A stretch of 64,000 bases of DNA from NCBI GenBank assembly GCA_000507305.1, contig DF239034.1, forward strand, positions 353,613 through 417,612. The letters are read 5' to 3'. A model generated the notes under the pieces. The model was given only the letters and a program-made list of their open reading frames with translations. It did not search any database and was not told where the DNA came from. Position 1 is the stretch's first letter; the number at the start of each line of letters is the position of its first letter. The translations under genes and the position numbers were made by a program. Of this stretch, positions 12,801-27,006 are shown piece after piece. The DNA is from Breviolum minutum Mf 1.05b.01 (Eukaryota > Sar > Dinophyceae > Suessiales > Symbiodiniaceae).

Positions 12801-15800
12801 CTGCAGAAACCACCTTTCGCAGCAATTGCCTGACATGAACACTCTGGGACCCTGGACTGAGTTGTGGAATGAGTCGTGTCAAAGTTCAAAATGAAACATT
12901 GAAACGTACTGTTCTTGGTCCCTGATTGTTTAAAAGCTTGGAAAAGGGATGTGTTTGGTGATGCACATGTTTCTGTGTCGTTGATCGTCCAACTGTCGAA
13001 GGCCTTGCTTCACTCACAGGAAGCTTGGACACTCCGATGGCTCCGGGTGCTTCCGGTGCCACGTGGCTCACATGCCCGACGTACTCCCTCGAGACTTCGA
13101 CCCTCGGGGCCTGAAGGTGAGGCACACAGAAACGGAGTTGACCAGCACAAGGCCAAGGAGTCAGCACAACATGCATCTTGAGTGGTATCAGAAAACATCA
13201 CACCGGCGGCCCTGTGTGACTTCTCTCCTAACCTTCACAAAAGGAAAAAGCCAGCTTGGCCTGCAATGGCCGTTGCGATTGAGCCTCGACATCTCAGATG
13301 CACTGAGAAGTGGGCACACAACATTGATCTCTCATTGAGATACAGCATAACACTCATTAGAATTCAACATTGCTTGCATGGCTTCCAATGGAGGGGTTTT
13401 CGCTGTTTACAAGTCGCAAGTGATGCACACTGCGGAGTGGAGATGTAGGAAGAGATGCAACAAAGAGAGGATACAAAGACGTCAAGAGATGTCAAGAGAT
13501 GTCAAGAGTCAATGACGTCAAGAGACGATAAAGAAAACATCGGAGAATCCCACCGCGAGGCTCCGGTTTGCTATGTTTGCTCGCCTCCAGGACCACATGT
13601 GCGTTAACTCCACCGAAACCGAAAGAGGAGCTGCAGGCTTTTCGTTGCTCCAGGGGCCTCAGCGCAGATTTTGCACAAATAATTGGCGCTTTAAAGCGGC
13701 GAGCCTTTGATCCAATTCAATTTCTACATGTTTTTTTCAGTCGGTGTGGCCATAGAACCGAAATCTCCTTGCTGCGTTTAAGTCTGTGGGCTATCAAGGT
13801 TAGAGGCAAAGAAAAGGGCAATGCCGAGGTGTTGACGCTTTCAAATAACTTCTCGAGATCCGGCTGTCATATCCCCAAAAGCTCCAACCGAAAAACTGTT
13901 GGCAATTACTTCACTAGTTTTGGTTCTACTTGGGCACAAGCACCGTCTATTCTCAACATGAACAGGAACATTGTTGGCCAGGTTCTTTCCCAAGATTCTT
14001 TCACTGTCTTGCAAGGTATTGCTTGTGATTGTCACGTTTGTCAGACTGCAAGCATCCACAGGTATGTAAGCCAGACCGAAGCCAATGGGAGCTCAAGGAT
14101 AAGGATTGCGTACAAACAATGACTTTGACTGATATCGTAGAGCATTCTTCAACTACCACAGGTTTCCATAGGAATTGCTCCACATTGCTCAACAAATTTA
14201 TTTTCTTCGCTGGCAATCTGCATGTTCTGGGTGTCACAACGGGGCAGAAGATTCGCCGCAAAACAGCATCGGCCTCAATGAAGGGTGAACTGCATATTGC
14301 CAAAATGAAGCGCAAAACATCTACAGTATATAAATCAAAAGACACTGTCATTGAACTTACTCATTCACTTCAGGTGCAAAGCTGGAGAGTTTCAAAACAG
14401 GACAACGGTCCATGCGTTTGATAATCTTGAAGCATTACAGCATGTACCACAAGAAAAAGCCGTCCCTGCAAAAAATCTGAGACCAACAATCTGACTCATG
14501 CACACTCTTAGCTCCATGCAGACGCCCCGTGTCAATATGAGGATTCAGGCCTCGGAACAAGCGCAAGATACCGGAGCTCAATGCCTTGCAACTTTGAGGA
14601 CACTACGATTGAAATGGATCTGGGGTGGAACATGGTCGTCCTGGCGCACCATGGCAGTTTCCCAACTTGGACGATTGCGAATTGCATGTTCACATGATGT
14701 GAAATGAAAGATGTTCACCGTCCATGGCCATGTTGCAAAAGCTGACGCATGTTTTGCCTACAAGTCTTGACATTAATCGGACTGTTGCCGGACAGGAGTG
14801 AAAATTTTATGTTCGCCGCATTGTGGCCACACTTCACCTTCAAAGTGGGCCTAGCTGGAAAGTTCCCTTTCCGCGACACAATTTTACAAATTAATGTAAA
14901 ATCCGACGCGGGGCAAAGAGCGTCGACACTTCGGCAAGGATTTCACTCTTCTCGACAGGGACCATGGCACTGGCAATGGAAAAGCGCTCCGGATGAAAGC
15001 TCAGAGTCACGGCTGGGCCACGTTTCGCACCTTTCCGAGACTTGAAGCGAATCATGTTTCACTCCTGACCTGCTCCTTATGCTGTAGAAGATAGTGCGAA
15101 TTACTGTGAAATGTTACTGCTTTAGATGAAAAGTTGATCAAAGATTCTTAGACTGTGACACTTGACTCGGCTCAGAGCTCTCTATCGTGTTCCCGCTGTT
15201 TGGAACTGCTGGAAGGATAGTATTGCTCCATCCCAATCCCGGGAACTCCGAAAACAGTGCCATGCTGGCACTGCTCGCTCGGATATTTCAGAATTTGGCT
15301 GACCCAAAACAACAGCATTCCCTGGCCAATCGCAAAATTCTGGGGAAAACAGGTACCTTTCAATCCAACTCTAGTGGAATGCCAATGCGAAGATCATGAA
15401 GTCACTATACCCTGCACTGTCTTGACCTTCAGGAATGCTTCCGCCACTTTCATATCAATGTCGAAAACGTGAGACTCATCATGCAGGACCACTTCAGCAA
15501 TGACAAGGTGAGGTTGAACGAATTTGAAAGATTCAAAGTCTGATCGCTTGTTTCTTTAACATCAAAATCCCTCCGCATTCAAGAGGTACTGCTAAGAAAC
15601 CCACGCTAGTCGTAGCATTCCAAAAGAGACGCAAGCTGGAAGCAAGAAACACGAGCTTTCCAATTCATGTGTTCTATTCATGTCTGTTTCATGCTGTTTC
15701 AGGGTATTCGAAGGATAATCGGATAAACATGTTAAAATTCAACTCGTGTTTGAAATCAAATGCCAGCTTGTGGCAACTCAGCTTGGGAGGCATTGATATT

Positions 15801-18800
15801 CGAGCAGTGAAAAAGAATTCGTGCGCGGAACACTTTCAAACTGAAAATAGCCTGAACGCGAGTCTACACATTTGCCTTCTCCTGGTATCCATACCTATGA
15901 TATAAGATGTGTAAATATAATATCAGCTATGATATGAGTAAAACATACGACAAGGGAGAAAAGTCTTTGCTCACTCACTCTGATCTTTGCATTCTAATAT
16001 TACACATAGTCAACATGTTGGGCCACATAAATCCGCGGATCTTGGCTAGAAAAAGAGTGCAAGCATCTGTCAAGTGTCGGCACCTGACAAGTGTCAGCAT
16101 CTGACAAGTGTCAGCATCTGACAAGTGTCAGCACCTGACAAGTGTGCGCATCTGACAAGTGACAAGTGTGGGCATCTGACAAGTGTCAATACCTGTCACA
16201 AACATGGTCCTTCTCGTGGGCCTGTAAGAAACTAACCAAACAAATTCAGTTCAAGACCAAATTCTCGAACGAAATCAGCAGTTTTGAAAGCGGCTACATC
16301 AATCTGTCCAACAAGTTCGATACTTCAGACCCAACCGACAGGATTCTCGGACAGATCAAGAATCTTTTAGTGGCCCCAAGCTCTTTGGCAAAATCGCGCT
16401 CTCTCATTCCCCTTTGCACTCAGCAGACGGGACAAGAATATTTTGCGTTGAAACGTCTCACTGTTGCTTGCGGATTTTGGCGCTTGTGTGTGTTCGTCTG
16501 CCTACTTGTCTGTCTACTGTCATCTCCACATGATTTGGCTCTCATCCACTTGCTTCCTCACCTGTCCTCCTGCTTATGTCCTGTTTTTACGTGCCATGAC
16601 GTGAAAGCTCTATGTTGGCGGATTCTGTTTTTGGGTGTAGTTTCTTTGTACGTTCCTCTTTTTTTGGTGATTCATGATCTGACAACAAAATCATCAGAAA
16701 AAAACAACGAAAGGGATGGCCCTGTGAGTGCATAGGAAGCAGAGCACGACTGCAGCTTGGACGTTCAAACGGCCAAAATTGGCTCAGAGTCACTCAAGTG
16801 CACATGTTCCACACAGGTTCATCCTTTACTCTCTATAGTGGGCTGAATCACGAATGAATCGAGACTTTTCTAATAATATCGGGATTCTGGTTGGATTCTG
16901 CTTCGATTCTGGTTCTCATTGGTTCCATATATATGAAATGATGAACAGTGCACTCATGAGCCGGAAGTGAAACCAGCGATGGACCATGGATTTGTATCAT
17001 GTGTATCAGATGTATCAGGTGCTGTATTCACCAGCAAAGGACATGTAAATGGCTGCTGAGAACATCATACGTTTTCCAATGGAAAAAAAGGTCAGCTTCA
17101 ATGCTGCCATCTACAACAACCTTTCAAGCTACGAAGCAACTCATAAGAGCAGCTGAGCGATTTCAAGACAAAATCTGAGCATTCAAAGTGCATCAAGTGA
17201 TATCAAGTGATATGCAACTGCCTCAAATCTATAAAATCTAAAAAGTCTATGTAACGTACTAGGTAAACGGTAAATGCAGTAAACACATAAAAAAGCACTA
17301 GCGCTAAGCTGCTCTGTTTCAGGTCACCTGTTGGCTGACAGCTTCAGCATCTCCTCTCTAGGACATGACCTGAAGCCAAGTTCTACCTCTCAGTCAATTG
17401 ATGTCACATTGTCACATCTCTGTAAATCCAATCTGGCCTTGAGCGGTGCCGAGGACATGCAGGAAGATATACCGCTCAACACGGATGTCATGAGTTTCAG
17501 GTCTAGCTTTAGAATGCCTTCACCATTTCAAACAGCAGAGCTTCTGATCTTCAAGAGCTACCTTTTGTGGTATCTCACAGTCGCACGTCATTTTGATTTA
17601 AGGAAATGGTTAGATATGAATGCCAAAAGGGGCACCGTGAAAGATGAAGATGGCATAAAATGGCAGTATGGTAACCGTTCAGAAGCGGTCATGATACAAA
17701 AACAATAGTCCCTGCCTGGAGAGGACTGAGGACGCTCCCCATGGAAACCAACTAATCTAAGTGCGAAGCACGTCAGCCTGATCCAGGCAGAATTTGTCAA
17801 GAGAGTAGATCAAAAAAATAGAAACTTTCGTACTTGAATAACTCTTTCACAAACAACCACATTCCCGAATTTTCGAAATCCATCTTTCCAATTTGATTTT
17901 GTTTTGATTACCTGTACATTGCACCAGCTTCGAAACATCCCAGCACTTTCAATCGCCTCAGGTCAATTCATAGCCAAATGCTCTGACGAGCACTCAATGA
18001 AGTCCGTAAGCGGTTCGTAGCAGCAGAAAGCTCTTCGGCTTCTCCTGAGGTGTGATCCATCGTGCGTCCCATGATTTACGTCTGGTCAAACAGATGGTGT
18101 TCAAAGCGTCCCGCCTTCTGTCATGGACTGACGAATAAGGCCCAGCATTCCTGAAAAGCTCATCTTGCGAAAGACCTGGCAATTTTGAGAAGTCATGATG
18201 CGTTTTTCGAACAGAGCCGTGATGATAAGATGGTGTTTTTAGAGCCTCAGGGCTTCAGTTTGTCCCAACTCACTGCCGCGTCCGGTGTTATTGAGACTAC
18301 TCAGCCTGTTTGCCGAACTAGGCGGATCAACAGTCCGCAAAAGTGCTCAAAAATACAAAGCCTACAAGCGTGCTGTGCGACGTCCACTCAATTAAGTGTC
18401 GCTTTGATGTGATTTATTCTTCTTTGGCACCATCTTTTTTCGAGAAATGATATTCCTTCATTACCTTACCTCCTCAACTTCACCAAAGACTTATTCGATA
18501 AGATCACGGACACGCCTTGTGGAGTTTGCGCCTGAGTTTTCTACAAAAAAAAACTGCAAAGAAAGCAACAACGGATCATACGGGCACCTCAAGACGGATC
18601 ATAGGCATGGGGAATGAGCTTCGTGAGGTGTAGAACACCACTTCCGTATCGAATCTTCTCAATTCGGAACATGGTTTCTACTCGTTTGCTCCAAGTGACT
18701 GCAAAGTGTTGGAGATCGAAATTGGCTCCTGTGAGCCTTGCCCTGCCATTTGCAAGATTTCCTGTGCTTCCTGGCAAGGTGCGGCACATGAAAACATAGG

Positions 18801-21800
18801 GCGACAGAAAGAAAGTTCAACCTTTCAACAGCCAAGCTCTTCAACCTTGAAACCGTAACAAGAGCGGTTTTTTTTCAGCTAAGAGATGCTTTTGCCCACG
18901 AGTTTGAGATTGAAAAACTTTTGTTAAGGCACTCGTGCCTCGAGGAAGCCTCTCTCTTCAGCACGTGTCTGCAAGTGGGGAAGCAGCAGTGAGAGCCTGA
19001 GCTGGAAAATTTCGGTGGAAAATTGCAAGGAATAGAGCCACGAGTGGGGAAGAGCAAAAGTGAGAATATCATCATATGGTGTCATAGTCCATTCTAGTCC
19101 ACTCGTCAATTTCTTGCTTCGATCACGAAGTGTCACCACAATTCATCAACGAGGAATGTTCGAATGTTCGAATGTTCTTGGTTCGCTTTGCACAAAAGGC
19201 CAGAGAGAAGCTGCTTAGCTGCAGTCTGTCTATGCTTTGCTTTTCAGTGTGGCACCCTCGCAGCCAAGCATCAGTTGACCCTGCGAGAGCAACTTGACCG
19301 CCTGACCAAAATGATATATTTCATGATATTTCAAACCATTCATGTCAACGGTTCTTTCGCCGGGCTTTCAACAATCTGTCTTTGATCCTTCACAACCACA
19401 ATCCACTCATAGAAATGAATCCACCGACCCCTCTAGCTTAAAGGGGGCCGCGATAAGGCAAAGCAATGGGCGCACGCAAAGACAGTCGATGACACATTCC
19501 CTCCCAATTCCGGTAGCCAGGCTTCGAGGCTCCTGTTTTGACTTTTTTTGTTGCTTTATTTTTTTCCAGTGCGAGGCTTTGCTCCAAGCCTGTAGAGAAA
19601 TGCAAAGGCATGTTGATAACCTGAAAGCAGCCCTGTTCAAATTTTGCACCGCGTATCGGCCCCAAGATTTGGTAAAAATAATGTTTGAACAGTTATCTTT
19701 GCAAATATCATTTGCCGGAAAGGCCGCTGTGGCTTTGGCCATGTGGGGTGTACCACCAATAGTGCCGCCGACAATGCACTACGCAGAAAAAGTTGCAAAA
19801 TGAGGCTTTGAATTTGTGCAAATTTAGAGGTTAAAGGGTATCCGTATAAAATCGAGCGAAAAGGTTTCAAAAGGATCATTTTATCGCAAAAAGACTATGG
19901 ACACGCTGTGAATACTGTTGGAATCTTGATATTTTATGCTGTTTTGCTGGAAGCTGCAAAGCCTGATTTGTTCTTGCAAAACGCTGTAGGCAGTGTTTTT
20001 TGCAAGGTCAAAAGATGTTTGAATATCAGAATTTTTGGATGGATGATGTACAAAACAGCATGATCAACTTGAGGAAATAGATCCAAAACAGCTCGAAACA
20101 GCTGCAGCTTAGGCGTTTTGTGTGACAGCTTATGTTCGCTCGCTGCATGTAAACACAGCGTTTCTTGCAACTTTGCTCAGAAACAAAGCTCGGGGAAAAA
20201 ACTTGAAACAACAAAACCCATAAACTAAGATAAAACTATGAAAAATAAACAATAAAACCGGAACAAAAAACAAAAAAAACATAAGCAATGAAAAACAAGA
20301 AAACAAGTAAAAGAGACGCCAAAAAAACAACGAATTAGAAAAATAAGAACCATCCTGAAAAGCATGAAACATAAACAACATAAAAATAAAGCAAAAACTA
20401 GAATCTTTGTATTACTTTAACTTTGTTATTAGTTATCTTTCGCTAATATGCTTACCACTCCTGCAAAACAAACAGTAATGGATCTAGTGTGTGTATGGTG
20501 TCCTTGTAGACAAACATTTCACCCAAAAAAAATCCACCTCTCCACATCTAATTTGTATATATTACATGTGGAAAACCCAACTCATTGAACAGTACACACA
20601 AAATATCACATGAACATGCCTCAGAAGTGTACCACATATGCAAGAAACATCACACGCACAGACCGCACATTCGTACCGCATATGGGAAAACATCGCACGC
20701 ACAGACCGCACATTCGTACCGCATATGAGAAAACATCGCACGCACACACCGCACATTCGTACCGCATATGAGAAAACATCGCACGCACACACCGCACACT
20801 TGTACCGCATATGAGAGAACATCGCACGCACACACCGCACACACGCACCGCTCACCGCACATGGCCGTCACGTATGCTACGGACCATACCCTTCATAAAC
20901 CATACCTAGCATACCTTTTGAAAATAGATAAAACTAGATTAACAAAAGAAAAGAAACAAAAAAACAAAGTGAATAAAACAGATGGTCGAAGGAAGTTTAG
21001 AAGTCTAACTTCCGACAATATGGACACGTGAAAAACAAAGGAGAGAAGAAGAGTCAGAAGAAAGTAGAGTCACTAGAAAGAAGATACACACGCGCGAAAT
21101 GTTAGGAAAGTCGCGGGTCGCTGTGTTTTTTCAACGATTCGTTGTTCTGGAGGGTCGAAAAGTAGGTTCGCTAAAGCGGCGGGTGCGGAGGTAGCTGTTC
21201 AACAGAGAAATGAAAAATTGCACACCGCTGTGGCCCAAAGCGTGCTTTCAAGTCCAAATTCTAAAAAACTGACGGTCCCAGGCCACTCTTTGAAGTTAGG
21301 ATGTCAAAAAATATCACGCCGCTGTGACGCGAAGCGCATTTCCAAGTCAAAACGTCAAAAAAGTGACGTCGAAGAATGGCACGCGGCTGTGGCGCGAGGC
21401 ACATCTTCAAGTCAAAATGAACAAAGGACGTGTATTTTGGAGGTTTCGATGTCGCAAAGGTGTCCGACAGAAGAGGTACATAGATTGATACTCAGTTGGT
21501 CAATTAATCCATCAGTCAATTAGTCAATCAATCAGTTAGTCAATTAGTCAGTTTGTCAGTTAGTCAACCAGTCAGCCAGGCAGCTAGTCAGTTAGTCCGT
21601 TCATAAAACCAATCATCTAGTCAGCTGGTCACTTGACTACTTGGTCGGTTGGTCGGTTCGTCGGATGGTTCAGTCAAATAGTCCATTAGTCAGTTGGTCA
21701 ATTAGTCAGTCAGTAGGACAGTTAGTCACTGTTTTTGGTTTTTCGTCCGTGATTCACAACAGCCAATACGTTTGCTATTCTTGAAACTTCCGCCACCGCC

Positions 21801-24800
21801 TCGTGCGGTACTACTGGTAAAAGAAAGTAAAAGACAAGTTAGAAAAAAAGAAACGAAAAAAGAACAGAGGACCAGGGGGCCAGAAGACCAGGGGACCAGG
21901 GGACCAGAGGACCAAGAAACCAGGGCCCCCAAAAAAGAAAAAGAATCCCGAAAAAAAAATACCTGACTGGTGGGTACCCTCCTCTAGAAAGTTCCAGGAA
22001 CAATAAAAATTTCGGGAAAAAATGGAGAAATATGTCAGGGAGCAACCCGAAAAAAGAGTTACTTGAGCCGTACGCTATTCTTTTACCTGGCATGTTACTG
22101 CGTGATGTAATCTTGTGACTCTCATGCTTTGTAGATACCAAAACTGCAATGCAAACTCTCGGTGCGAGCAGTCTTGGTCGCGGAGCGACGTAAACACAAT
22201 GGCAAGAATTCCTGGCGGGTCAAAGTAGTTCTTCCTAGCCTTGACTCTTTGAGTGTTCGCTATTTGCACTTTTTTGAGCCATGATTCTCCAGACCTTGCC
22301 TGACGCTGGCTCTTGTCGAGCCCAGCTGGGCGATCTGAGTGATCAAGGTGGCAATATCGACATTCACTTCCACTTTGGCAACGCTCACGTGCGAAGAACA
22401 AACATGGTCGGTGACCTCAGGCCCAATCACTCGGCCGCGCTTCCACCGGCTCATAGAACAGTGCCAGAGTAGATTACATACAAAATGCAGGTTGAGCAGT
22501 TGAGCCAACAAAAATTAGCCTACACTGAATCCTGGTGGTCACTCGTCTACTTGCAACATGCAAGTAGCCTTCGCTTCACGATCCAGAACAGCCAAAAATA
22601 AATCTATAGCATTGTCCCACGGTCTTAGACAAAAAGGACAGCTTCCAGTCACAATCAAATCTGTCCACATGCTATTGGATTTAGCCCTGACATTCACAAA
22701 ATCACAATAAAGAATTTCAAGTCCAAGATGCACAATTCCGGATGTCCTTGGCTTCCCTCCGTCGGTTGCCAATTGTTGTGGGACAAGTTGGACTCGGACG
22801 TATCTTCACCGGGTGCACTCGATGCGATGGTTGAGACTTTGGCGGGGTCGACCTTGCAAGGAGTCTCCTGACATCTTTTTGAATGAAATCATGAATCAGC
22901 CGCTCAGCCGTTCAGCCCTTCAGCCCCAAAGTGGTTTCTTCCATAAATTTGGAGTTCCGCCCCAAAGTGGTGATCTGCAGGCTTGCGCCCGGGTGGACAG
23001 ATTTTTTCTCGTTTCTCGTTTTATCATGCTCCGTTAAAGCAATTCTCCACACAAGCCATTCGTGAATCCATTTCGTATCCTTCACCGTGCTGTATATCAG
23101 TGTTTTTGGGCCCTTGGTTGCTGTTTGATGCTGTTTGTACTTTGCTAGGATTTTTCAAGGTCCAAGTATCCTGGTTAGGTTGTTAGGTTGTATCTACATC
23201 TTTCCAATTCTAAATCGTTCTAAAACGGTATTTACTGCTTTTGAATGAGCACAATAAGCCCCCTGCAGGTCCTGAATCAAGGCAAAGCTTGAATCCTGTT
23301 GATGTCCGATAAGACTCAAGCCTGGTGGTAGGCTGATGTATGCTGGCTCCGAGACACCCCTTGCAACCATCATCTCATAGGCTAACGCAAAGGGCACACA
23401 AACAGTGAGCCCCTCGACTGCGGATGACTCAGACTCAGATGACGCAAATGACTCAAATGACAATGAACTTCGTGAAACTCAAACTTAAAACAAAACCGAT
23501 GGCGAGAGCGATCACTTGAGGAATCAAAGGAATTGACCAAGGTGGCCGGGCACAAGTGAACACCTACTTTGTCACTTTTTCATCACTCGATGTTCCGCAG
23601 ATCCTGGATGAAAAATAGGATCTTCAGCAAACTCGTGATCCCAGCAACTCCTTCACCTTGGAGAAATCATGGTTGGCAGAAAATGAGTTGAGGAAACGTT
23701 GAGATGTTTAGCAAATACATGGTGCGATGTAACTAATTACGCTTAAATATGTCTTCACAAGTCTTCACGAGTATACAAGAATGCAAAGCCGGTGCAGTTT
23801 TCTGGTAGCACCTCAAATCCGAACCTATTTCTGGATGGTCCTTATTTCAAACCTGTTGGGACAGCTGCATTCGCCCTGATTTTAAAGCGGGTAAAAGTGC
23901 AGAAGATTTGGAAACCTTGAGTGGTAAGTTGGGTTGCAGCGCAAATTTCGAACGATGAACCCGGAATGTAGAAGAGTTTTATGATACCAAAACAATGTGT
24001 TCAAGCAAGTGCAAAGAACGCACACGGCAGGTTGCACTGCTACGATGGCGAACCAAATCGGATCTAGGTTCTTGCTCCGTGTAGCCGATCTTGAAACATC
24101 TCTTTGGGGATGGGAGTGAACATTTAATCGGTGGGTACAGCCTTCGATGTAGATATTGGCCCTACCCTTCAGTGTCGTATGCATGCGGGAAAACCCAGCA
24201 TTAATTTCACATCCTGAATTAACTGGAAACGAAACATGGAAAAAGCTGGTTCTTAATCTACACTTCTATGTCAGTTTTCTGGGGTTGAAAATTATGCGTC
24301 TTTTGTTTTGTTGAAAAGGCTGCGATTCCACGGCTAACATGGCTGGGTTTGGAGAGCAAAATGGGTCAATTCCGCAAGCTCCTGACACTAAACTTATGCT
24401 TAGGGGAAACCCACTCTGGATATTGGTGAAGTCCGAGCAAAACTTTCATTTTGATGCACACAAATACGGCTAATTGGCTAGAAATTTGTTCAAAACACCT
24501 TTGCGAAATGGTGTGGAGAGGTATCCTCCAGATTTATGTAGCGCTGTTCATCCGGATTCAATTGAAGCTGCAATCCAAACTGCTTTCACTAGCAAAACAA
24601 CAGAACAATTGGACCTGACTACGGGCTCTCTGGTCTCCATGCTGTGCTGACAAATGGACATGTCCTTCTGTGACTGGGTCTGCGGCCATGCCCTTTATTG
24701 CACTTTCCGGACATCAGCAGGAAGGGATCTGCCAAGAATCTTGGACTTTGACGACTTGTCACAACCAAGAGTGCAGGAACTATCGTGGAAACTAAAGCTG

Positions 24801-26968
24801 ACAGGTTCTTCTTGAAGCTGAAGCTGAACTGTGCTTAGAATGTCAACTAATCACCCTCTTAGTCTTACACAAAGGAACACCTTTGCAAATATCATCTGTC
24901 CCATGTCTTTGACAAACGAACTTTGCTTGAAAACAAAGATGCACAGCACTGGGCCTGGACGAGGTCCGTGCACCTTCTCAATGGCCCCCATCCTGCGTTG
25001 CAGTTCACACAACTCACTTGCAGGCTCAATGCAACTCCAAAGCAGGGCAATGCTATTTTGAAAATTTTTCAGGCATGACAACTCAAAAAATATACACTCA
25101 AACTCATTGCAAAGATATGCAAAGATACTGTATATTTGTGCGTATTGATTCAAACAATTAGCTCTCGAAGTAGTACCTGTTTGGGTCATGATGAAGAATC
25201 TTATCTAATTAATATATTGTAATATAATTCATAAACTTGTCTGATTCTTCAAGATTCTTCTGTGGATATTTGTATCATATATCAAAAATATATTTCATGT
25301 AAAATATAAATATATACTAAGTCATAATAATTCATATGTATACATAGATATGTGTATGAAATATAAAGTGTTTGGGTTGACTGATTTGCTTTCACCAAGA
25401 CATGGCACTCAATGGGATCGCCAAGAAGTGATCCATTTGCCTGGACACGAGTTGGGACGTTCTGTTGCCTATCGAAGACCATGACACAGAAACGCGCCAA
25501 CGAATTTGCAAAACTCAAAGTGAAAGTGGAATTTGCAGAATTTGCATCGATTTGCACCATGTCTACCATGTTCATCCATATTCTCCGTAGCCACACCCGT
25601 TGCATTCGCTTGATCTGCAAAGCTCCCAGCCTGACATTCAGAAGACGCCTCAAACAAAGACTTGTGTGCAGGGGGTGGACGAAAGCTCACGTCTTGTACG
25701 AGGTCTTGTTCATTTTTATGTCAGGAAATTGTCGCAATGTTTAAGAGGTTCTTGCAAGAATAGGCCAAACGATGATGAAGTCTGGTGATGCCCGCGCGCA
25801 CTGCGAAGATGAAGTTTATTTTTGTTGGTTGAGAATGGCGATGAAGATGATGAGCTGGAGGAGGATACAACACCGCAGAAAGGAGGATGCTGATGAGAAT
25901 GGGAATGACCAGCAGGTGAGGCTGATGAAGCTGATGAAGATGTGAGGACGATGAGGATCAGGAGGATGAATCGAACCCCTAACGAACCCCTATAATGGAC
26001 CCTTAAGGGTACCCTAAGCCCCACCCCTTTCTGTGACGATATCAATTATTGGGCCAACCTCGGCCTCCATTATGTCTGCTAAAGCAGAGAAAACTCCAGC
26101 TGGGACATCCCAGCTTTCGTGACTTTGCCACGGCAAAGAAGTCTCTTACACACAAAAGGTCACGTCACTTGTACATGAATGCATCTGGACAGCCCTGCTA
26201 CTAGCCTGCTACACGTCACAGAAGGTTCCTTGATGCACACTGATGATAGTTCTACATGTTTGTCTGGTGTAGTGCGGGGAAGTGGAATTGCATCTCATAG
26301 GCCTCTCTTAAAACATTTTACTTAGAAAAATTGGTCCTACATAGCCATTCCTTGTAGTTCGTCGAGGTGGAGTTCCAAGAATTTGAGATCGGAAATAATC
26401 GAAAATGTAATCGAAAGTTGGTCGAAATGCCAACGGAAATCAGTCGAAAGTGGATCGGACATGAGTCGAAAAAAAATCGAAATTCCAATGGAAATCAATC
26501 GAAAGCGAATCGGACATGAGTCGAAAATGTTCGAAATTCCAACGGAAATCAGTCGAAAATGAATAGGACATGCATCGAAACCTGATCGAAAATGAATCGG
26601 ACATGTGTCGAAACCTGATCGAAAGTGGATCGGACATGTATCAAAACCTGATGGAAACACGGCATTGTAACAGCTTTTCAACAGTTCAAAATGGCAGGTA
26701 CGTCAAGAGAGCGTCCCCTCTTGATATCACAGATGAATCACTGGCGTCTTCGTTGGTGCCAGTCCAGTGATCATCCCTGGCACCCCCTGCTTGTAAATTT
26801 CCGAAGTAGAAAACGCAAAATCGAACATGTCGGAACGTGGCGGAAAATGCAAATCAGAAATCAGCACAAGCTGCAGCATCGAACATGTTGTTTTTCCAAG
26901 AAGATGGCCGCGGAAATTCGAAATCAAGGTCATCAATTCAAAAACCATTTCACCCTGTTCCTAGGTGT

Positions 26969-27006
<38 letters not shown>

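Larger units (their letters stand above)
14551..24942. other. Long intronic stretch with unresolved exons
   Basis: One or two KS exons (GSVK and NIGH block, then the following helix) should lie here if the gene is single. Two weak candidates on the minus strand are GRANIYIEGC near 24140-24165 and QLMLGCEGAT near 19250-19290; neither keeps the NIGH histidine and I do not call them. Other minus-strand stretches look exon-like (23.2-23.45 kb, AYISLPPGLSLIGHQQ; 14.9-15.0 kb, PAVTLSFHPERFSIASAMVP) but match no family I know. The rest is AT-rich DNA and repeats. Confidence 0.4.

Noticed and set aside
16070..16195. Possible CRISPR-like or operator array (short dyad repeats)
   Set aside because: Contiguous 17-bp tandem repeat without spacers; ordinary satellite.
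16770..16800. Dinoflagellate spliced-leader relic (TTTTGGCTCAAG-like)
   Set aside because: AATTGGCTCAGAG is only a partial match and lacks the upstream part of the leader.
19250..19295. QLMLGCEGAT as the missing KS NIGH exon
   Set aside because: Weak similarity to TLIGHCEGA without the histidine; the opposite strand is equally protein-like.
20562..20871. Cys-rich minus-strand ORFs in three frames
   Set aside because: By-product of the 43-bp tandem repeat.
24135..24170. GRANIYIEGC as the missing KS NIGH exon
   Set aside because: Similar to KANIGHLEGA only after a gap, lacks the histidine, and its phase does not fit the candidate upstream exon.
26337..26681. 114-codon minus-strand ORF with repeated SDPLSIRFRHM motifs
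   Set aside because: Translation of a degenerate tandem repeat; no conserved unit length in codons.
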